Assembly: GCA_900618425.1 (NCBI GenBank)
Contig: UZAN01039800.1
Span: 1 to 64,000, forward strand
DNA from: Echinostoma caproni
Taxonomy: Eukaryota; Platyhelminthes; Trematoda; Plagiorchiida; Echinostomatidae
DNA: 64,000 nt
Reading direction: 5' to 3'
In this document: positions 57,901-64,000 of the stretch, piece by piece
Layout of the letters: each line of letters begins with the position of its first letter
Numbering within the stretch: position 1 is the stretch's first letter
Translations under genes and position numbers: made by a program
Notes under the pieces: generated by a model
Seen by the model: only the letters and a program-made list of their open reading frames with translations
Database searches by the model: none
Told to the model about the DNA's origin: nothing

Positions 57901-60604
57901 TTACCTCTCACTGACGTACAGATCATGTATGTATGCGAATAAAGTATGATGTATGGGCGAGTGTGAGTTGTGTTCACGTTAAATTGATCTGAAATAATTC
58001 TAAGAGTTCGAACAACAACATTAAACTTTGTTACGAAACGCGCGGTTGTTAGGCACTTCGATTTCCCTGTCCGCTTTAGTCAAGCTTTTGTGATAATACA
58101 GATCAAACCAGCTTTTGAAAACTAATGGATAATTGCAAAGTCACGGTCCTTTGGAAGAATTTTGTCCAAAGTCATTACACAGAATATTTTTCAACTTTGT
58201 ATCGGTTGAGGTTATAGAAGAGAAGCATCTATTTTTTAGTCACAACATTTATGGAAACTTAAAAATGAAAGTTGTGGTTGAATGATTCGTGTCACAAACG
58301 GTTCCTTCGTTGTGTTGTCTGTTGGAATGTGCACATCGTGAAGTGAAAGCCCCATTTATTCACTTATAAATGCATCTTGGTTCTTGGTACATGTGCTGCA
58401 CTATACATTATATTATTATTATTATAGTGCAGGGCATGCTGGACAGACAATATCCCATTCTTGTAGATTTTCGAAGCAGGTGTCACATATTACCCATCCT
58501 ATCAATTTGGCTTTTATAACTCAATATATCCCATAATGAGCTGTAACAGGAGCAAGCTACTTTGGTTCAGAGGGAGCAGCTGAATAGTAGCTACATGCAA
58601 AAGCACAATAGTCCCATTTTTGGTAGTCGATGCAGGTATGATATTGGGATTGTAAGAGAAGCTAACAGGCGTCCCCAGAATCAAAAATGTCCAAGCGACC
58701 TTTTGGTTGTCTGTCATTAAATGTGCAAACATATACGTCTTACATCGTGATCAGTTTTGTTGAAGAACGTTTTTGTGAGCATACTAAAACGGCGATCAGT
58801 GTATTAAGAATATAAAAGATTTAGTTAATGTATTATATAACTGTAAATGCAAGCAAGGGAGGAAATCGAATTTTCGTTTTATTTGTTCTGGTTTGACTCA
58901 AAACGGGTTTGTGGATATGTCATTGTTCACGATGAATAGTGTCTCAGTGGTTGAAATGGGCCAAGCGAGTTAGAGTGCATGCGCGAATATCATAAAGTAT
59001 CGACCGTTAGAAGAACATGGTGCTTTATTGCTTGTGATTGACTGAGTCATAACTTTCTGAACTTTCTTGAATTTTTGAAGTCGCCCGTTTCGTTGTTTTT
59101 ACAAATGAGTTTTATCAAGTGTTTTAAGGAAATAGTTAAGGAAATGCTTAAGTGAATTACGCTTTCATAGCAGCAAGCAAAAGGCCGGATTGATGCACGT
59201 TGCATATCAGACACTGAGGGAAAAATCTTTCCAACATTTGTGCTGGTAGTAGGTTTAATTTATCCTAATAATGAAAGTTGCAGATTTTAATGATTCAGTG
59301 ATTTTGTGGATTACGTACTTGCTATATATTAAGACTCTCAGACTAATGGCTCTTACGCACAAGTGCCTTCAAGTTAGTCGAGCAATACAGACTTGTATGA
59401 TCAATTCATATCAATATAAATTAAAAAAATAGTGTCAGATCTGAATGACTTTCGGAGTGCATCGAAAAATCGATGCACCATGTGATGTTTTATATAAGTT
59501 GTAATCTTGAAAACAGCGGTATCGGTACAGGTTACCCACGGTAACCGAAACGTCGGCTTATTTTTACCTGTACCGACATCGTGGTGTTTTCAAAATAACA
59601 TCTTATATAAAAGATAGTCATTTATGTAAATAGAATAACACTATGTGCAATACAAAACGAAATCGATAATTGTTTAGGCTATTTGTTTCCATTTTCAATC
59701 GGCCCAGGAACTCAAGAGGCAAGGTGTGTTCATCCGAGTCTTATGAAAGCGGTTGTTAAAAACTTCAGAAGTGGTAACCACTCAACTGTTTTGCCCCTAT
59801 CACAAGATCTCTGCAATCTGAGCACACACACAACTAAAGATGCTGGAAACAGGTAGGTAATGACATACGGTGGTAGTGGTAGTTGGAACAGAATATGGCA
59901 CAGAATATGGCTTTAACTGAAAAAGTCAGACACCATTTGGAGAAACTTGTTTGAATGCCAAATAATGGTGATTCGAAATTCTAGAACTGACCACAGATAG
60001 AGAAATCGATGTGAAAATGTAGGGATGGAATATGCGTGAACCAAATTGACAGCAAATTGGCTGGTGTTATTGACGTTAGTCCCTCAGATTCGCAATAACC
60101 TAAACAAATTGAGTAGTTGTCTTCTTTTACCAATAATATGGATACCGGAACTCTTCCTCACCTTAATATAACTACAACATTCTGACACGACTTGTATTAA
60201 AAAGAAGCCACAAATCTTGGGAGATCTTATATGGAAGTCTCCCATCTCCTCGTCATTCGCGATTGATTACTCAAGCCGTCAAATGAGCAAACGTTTGTTG
60301 TGTGAGTTACATTCTACAATTTTCACATCTCATTGATATAGCCATTTCTACTTGACAACATCATGTCGATCATTATACTTACTTTATCACCTGCTAATGT
60401 TTGTACTACTAGCTTGAATGGTTGTAGAAAATTAGCAAGCGTGTATGGTTGAGTAGGAACCAGATATTGGAAAAAGTCCTCTCGTCTTTTATGGGGTAAG
60501 TTAATGTTTCGTTTTGTAGCCAACTCGTAGAGTGTTTCATTCCGGACTGCCCCATCCAGATGTATGTGCAATTCCACGGCAAGAAGTTTCTCGTTCAGGC
60601 GCAT
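51637..60604 (-). CDS. ADA: Adenosine deaminase paralogue A (ADA-A), four coding exons
   Basis: Same enzyme family as ADA-B. Joining 60604-60383, 56526-56238, 54574-54342 and 51924-51637 gives 343 residues and no signal peptide. Zinc ligands are His13 and His15 (HIHLDG), His202 (VHAGEN) and Asp285. Glu205 and His226 are present. The residue after Asp285 is Ala286 (NTDAP), where ADAs normally have a second Asp that contacts N7 of the purine, so activity or specificity may be changed. I chose the ATG at 60604 because it gives an exon 1 equal in length to that of ADA-B; the frame extends upstream to 60640 without another ATG. Introns are 3856, 1663 and 2417 bp, phases 0, 1 and 0. Two N bases lie in exon 4. 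ADA-B is the next gene, same direction. Confidence 0.93.
52194..52201. other. Eight-base N gap
   Basis: Unresolved bases in ADA-A intron 3. They do not affect coding sequence. Confidence 0.95.
54342..54574 (-). CDS. ADA: ADA-A exon 3
   Basis: Codes from Gly171 to Glu248: DDATWPDYGL, IHRTVHAGEN, ERIGHGYSVL, GVHFE. The acceptor is TTTTTCAG|GTGATG, preceded by a long pyrimidine tract (purines on the plus strand, 54578-54620). The donor is GAA|GTGAGT, phase 0. Confidence 0.93.
54578..54620. repeat. Polypurine/polypyrimidine tract at the ADA-A intron 2 acceptor
   Basis: GAAGGAAGG-type units on the plus strand form a long pyrimidine tract on the coding strand immediately before exon 3, as expected for a strong 3' splice site. 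The length suggests microsatellite growth. Confidence 0.7.
56238..56526 (-). CDS. ADA: ADA-A exon 2
   Basis: Codes residues 75-170 plus one base of Gly171: EAIIRVTQECVEDC, LCYVELRFAPHLL, LLLCILRHKPE, GVVGIDVSG. The acceptor is CTCATAG|GAAGCC and the donor TCCG|GTAAGA, phase 1. Confidence 0.93.
56530..60320. other. ADA-A intron 1 interior
   Basis: AT-rich. The only structured element I see is the hairpin at 59488-59612. A plus frame at 56965-57264 and a minus frame at 58514-58732 have no recognisable domain. An (ATT)n tract lies near 58410-58425. Confidence 0.45.
59488..59612. repeat. Hairpin-forming short inverted repeat element
   Basis: The arms TTTATATAAGTTG...CTTGAAAACA...TCGGTACAGGT and their imperfect complement fold over about 45 bases each. 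Between them, GGTTACC-CAC-GGTAACC makes a nested perfect 7-bp hairpin followed by GAAACGTCGG. It looks like a small MITE or the stem-loop end of a larger retroelement. No coding capacity. Confidence 0.65.
60383..60604 (-). CDS. ADA: ADA-A exon 1
   Basis: Codes residues 1-74: VELHIHLDG with two zinc His, then NETLYELATKRNINLP, ending TLAGDK. The donor is AAA|GTAAGT, phase 0. Confidence 0.92.
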
Positions 60605-60609
60605 GGTGA

Positions 60610-63600
60610 TCAAAGTAGTTTCAAGTTGTCGCCGGACCACATGGTTATCAGTTTAAACATACCGAATTCGGTCATTTGTGCCCACGGACGAATGGTTTTT
60701 CGCTTGCACTGATGAGGTCGATGCTGGTTGGTTAGTTATACAACTTCGTGCAGTTAACATAGTGCTTCCGAGTGTGGAACAATTGGTCACTAAATAATGT
60801 ATTTCGGTGATGGTCAGTAACAATCTAGTTCGATTCCGTAACACTTTTATCAGACAAACGTTCTGTATGGTTGACTCGGCAGTATCGCAGCTTGTTCACT
60901 AAAATGATAGTCAATAGGTTCTCGTGTAAGTACGGGGACATCTTCACCGCTTATCACACGAACACGTGTGAGAGCATTTTCGAACGAGCAATTCACAGTA
61001 CGGCTTCAACACATCATTAGACTGATGTCTGGTCAGCAGGTCCAATTAACAGCGGTTTTTATTTGATCCGTTTCCCGATCCCAGATGCTCAAAGATAATT
61101 AATGTGTTTATACCTATTACCAACTGAAAACATGGCCCCCGATCTGGAATCAATCTCTTAATCCCTCTAATGTAATGAATTGGCCAATGATAATGGAGGA
61201 TGTTGAAGTTGTTGCCTCTCTATCATTCGTCGAGTACATACTTACGATTTCAAGCTTATAAAGCTTATATTTCTTCTGAATGTCATTGGCTAATGTGTCA
61301 CTTTGAATTTTCAATGGCCTAGTACTTGATAGGATCTTTTTATTTTTTGAGTGAAATAAATTTCCTTTCAGTTGGTATTCTCCAAGAGGTTTTGAATAAT
61401 TTTACTGTGTCCTATCAAACTGATGCATTTGGTCAGATTAATGATGGCTTCACATTAAATGAAAACCTTTATGTGTACATTTATTTGACTAACTGTGTTA
61501 AATCCCCACATATTTTCGCAACGAATTCTTTAAAAGATTATCCCTTAGGTGTAGTCGGTCTAATCTTTTTAGAATTTAAATGAATTAAAAAGTGAAGTGT
61601 TCGTGGGTCTGGCTTTTATGGATGAACACACGCATATTAGTTAAACAGATCAAGCACCAACCCAGTAATGTGGGTTTTTATCCGAACTTAGTCAGCTTTC
61701 GGTTTTTAACATTTATATAATCTTAACCGTACGTGCGATCTAAATTTGATCATGAACTTTCACGGATGTTCCCTTTATACCGGAAAAGATTCACCGGTTT
61801 TGTAACCTACCTGGAATTTTTCAGTGCTTTAAGTTCAACTGTATTTCAGGCCCGTTTAAGCTGATGGTATGTTTTTTTTCTGTGTATATCCGATTCCCAT
61901 TTCTACTTTCTTTCGTTGCCCACTGACTAGTGGTTTATTATCATCATTTCTAAGGAGCTGACCTAAAATTCATCGTTCCTTAGGTAGATGCTTTTTTCTA
62001 CCAAAGCCTTCTTTAATTTATACCGGTTAAAACCAGATCCAATTTTTCAATACAGATCCCCAATAGTTGTCACTCTCATGGGGTGTAAGCATCTTAAGTA
62101 CGTTTTCATAAGGCAGAATGCAGTCGGGAAAAGAGGCGATCAGACAGGAATTGTAGGACCCAAACTCGTCACCTAAGGATGGAAATTCTGAAACATTTCA
62201 CTCCTCTGGAAAAGTCAGACGCTATTTTTTGTTTGGGGTTTATTTGGGGTTTGATACTATAAAGTTTAATTTGGTTTATGGTCGGAGCGATGCAAAAACT
62301 TATCACTTTACTCTTTCAAATAGCCTTGGTTCAACGAGGATAGTCACTCTTTTCCCTTTACCGCACCATCATGTTATTTGAAGTGAATCGGTGTTTGACT
62401 CGGAGTACCCTTACCCAGTGTAACATGTGATCCACTTTTATCACAGTCAATCGGCGACACAAGTGACATTCATTTATTGACGATCAGGGAACATGCGAAG
62501 ATGCCAATAATGACAAACCCTTCAGCAAAATACAATTGGTCAGTTAAACTTTAGCACCAGTAGTTTCATTAACTAAGTGGTAAGAGTAAAGACAATTAGA
62601 TTTGTGCTCTAGTACATTATGATGTTCAACGCACGCTCATGCTATCATGATTAGAAGGACATCACAAAGGCTGTAGGTAGCATTTTGCACTCATTTAATC
62701 AATAAAATATTTCAATTTTGGCAATACAATAAGGCATACATAATACTCTGTGGTAAGGTTGTTTTCGTATTTACAGATGATTGCAAATCGTCAAGTTATA
62801 TTCTGATTAAATGCATTGAGAATTGAGCATAAGAAATGCCTAAGGGAAGTGAAGCCTCGAGTTCATTGTCTCTATACCTTTGGTTGTAATCCCGGTAGAT
62901 TCCAAATAACTGTACCGTGGCTGCTTTTGGACCAGGTTAAATCAAATAGCAATATTGAGCAAAACCTCTTGTTCACAGTGGCCATCATTCTGGACCCAAT
63001 AAACTATCACCGGCAGGTAGACCACAAATTATCCATACAGTTTCAGAATCCGAACTCATATTATAAGGCCAAAGTATATTTCACTAATGGAAATTATTGG
63101 TGAAACGCCCCAGTGCTGATAGTAGACTATAAAACATCGGAAAACTTGTTGAACAATTGTCACCCACTTGGGCCAAGCACGGCCACAAACCTTGTTCGTG
63201 CGCATTCTTCCTCAGCACTGACCTCAGATCATGTCCGACCGATTTCACCAGCAGATCAGAGGCCAACAAAGTATATAAACCGAAACACAGTAGGGTGTTT
63301 TTAGCTGTGTAACTTGACTGTCGTGTTTTCAAAAAGTGGATTTAGACTTCCTTCCTTATACCATTTCTTTTTCATGTGATTTCATAAAGTCTCGTTTAGG
63401 CTTGTTCATTCTATTGCTATTAATTGAATCGTTTCCCGATTTTCTAATGCTTACTGAAGAATGGGTGCCTAAAGCACATTACATATTTTATGAGCCTCTC
63501 CGCCTTCAAAGTGCATCGAGCTGCAGTCTTATTGGTTATAGGGTTGGACATTGATTCGATTCCCTCTTTGGATAATGAATTACTAGTCCCACTTTCTAAT

Positions 63601-63660
63601 AGTTGATTATTTCCATCTCTTGCTTTCGTCTCTTTACTGTTGCTCATAACCTTTGCAGAT
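60610..63660. other. Upstream flank of ADA-A
   Basis: No coding frame with a known domain (longest about 95 codons at 62816-63103 plus). No promoter element can be argued with confidence. Confidence 0.4.
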
Positions 63661-63669
63661 GGCTCAATT

Positions 63670-63767
63670 AATTTAGAGTACCAAGCTTGGATTAGCCCAA
63701 GACCATCAAGAGCGCCTGGTGCTTCTGAACAATCAAATTGGCTAATCCAAGCTTGATACTCTAAATT
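63670..63767. repeat. 28-bp-arm hairpin
   Basis: The left arm 63670-63697 (starts AATTTAGAGTACCAAGCTTG) and the right arm 63740-63767 are complementary at 27 of 28 positions around a 42-base loop. It stands just before a tRNA-SINE. The near-perfect pairing implies a recent insertion, or selection on the stem. Confidence 0.75.
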
Positions 63768-63780
63768 CGTACAAGGCGAT

Positions 63781-64000
63781 GGCCGTCGACGTGTAGCTCA
63801 GGGGTAAGGGTTTGAAGTCCCGGCCGGAATGTTCGCGGTTCGAGTCCTAACAGGGACACAAAAAGATACCCACTGCTGACGAGTTCCAAACAGAATGAAA
63901 TAGCTGTCCAGTGCTCTTTGTTGGTCATCACAAACGTTTCTATCGCATTGAGATTCTCATAACTGTTGGGTCCTTTCGTACAGATGCGCATTTCATGCAC
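63781..64000 (+). repeat. tRNA-derived SINE of a second family, cut by the window edge
   Basis: Box A TAGCTCAGGGG at 63795-63805 and box B GGTTCGAGTCC at about 63838 both match the polymerase III consensus exactly. A stretch like a tRNA variable region lies between them, and a non-tRNA body runs to the end of the window. A plain tRNA gene is unlikely: the 5' and 3' ends do not pair into an acceptor stem and the body continues for over 130 bases. Differs from the SINE at 30405. Confidence 0.7.

Noticed and set aside
60605..60640. Upstream extension of ADA-A by 12 codons
   Set aside because: It has no ATG. Starting at 60604 gives the same exon 1 length as ADA-B and the usual distance to HxHLDG.
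63781..63860. Functional tRNA gene
   Set aside because: Boxes A and B are perfect, but the ends do not form an acceptor stem and non-tRNA sequence follows directly, as in a SINE.
1..64000. CRISPR arrays, operons, bacterial promoters or terminators
   Set aside because: Split genes, SINEs and LINEs show animal nuclear DNA, and no regularly spaced direct repeats were seen.

Overview
The window looks like animal nuclear DNA, most likely from a parasitic flatworm (trematode). It is AT-rich and has long introns with GT-AG junctions. It carries many decayed retroelements: Penelope-like elements, CR1/L2-like LINEs, an RTE-type LINE 3' end with a (CTGAA)n tail, and tRNA-derived SINEs. It also holds a dead mariner, a Tc1/IS630-type transposase remnant and long fold-back elements. 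The trematode assignment is an inference from this repeat mix and from the protein style, not from a search.

The only clearly functional genes are two adenosine deaminase (ADA) paralogues in tandem on the minus strand. ADA-A spans 60604 to 51637 (343 aa) and ADA-B spans 40320 to 26747 (339 aa). Each has four coding exons. The first three are exactly the same length in both genes (222, 289 and 233 nt) and the intron phases are identical (0, 1, 0), so they arose by duplication of an already split gene. Both keep the zinc ligands and the catalytic Glu and His. ADA-B has the normal Asp-Asp pair in exon 4, while ADA-A has Asp-Ala, which removes a residue that contacts the purine in known ADAs. Neither has a signal peptide, so both should be intracellular purine-salvage enzymes (adenosine or deoxyadenosine to inosine), with ADA-A possibly altered in activity or specificity.

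Layout. 1-26.7 kb (downstream of ADA-B): intergenic DNA with two copies of a fold-back element (462-1561 and 18244-20004), LINE fragments (2.4-2.8 and 15.1-15.9 kb), two different Penelope-like fragments (7.3-8.5 and 11.8-12.6 kb), a dispersed repeat pair, and a few unassigned open frames. 26.7-40.3 kb: ADA-B. Its 8.7-kb second intron contains a third Penelope-like fragment, a tail-to-tail pair of tRNA-SINEs, an inverted pair of poly-C-containing repeats, a broken DDE transposase, and a small open frame (36273-36599) that predicts a secreted six-cysteine protein. 38.5-39.9 kb, in ADA-B intron 1: two RTE LINE 3' ends. 40.3-51.6 kb (between the genes): a CR1-like LINE fragment and a mariner that has lost all three catalytic Asp residues. 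51.6-60.6 kb: ADA-A, with repeat-poor introns. 60.6-64 kb: upstream DNA with a 28-bp-arm hairpin and a tRNA-SINE cut by the window edge.

Short runs of N (1933-1935, 35998-35999, 36737, 51786-51787, 52194-52201) are assembly uncertainties. Two of them sit in poly-C/G tracts and one lies inside ADA-A exon 4.
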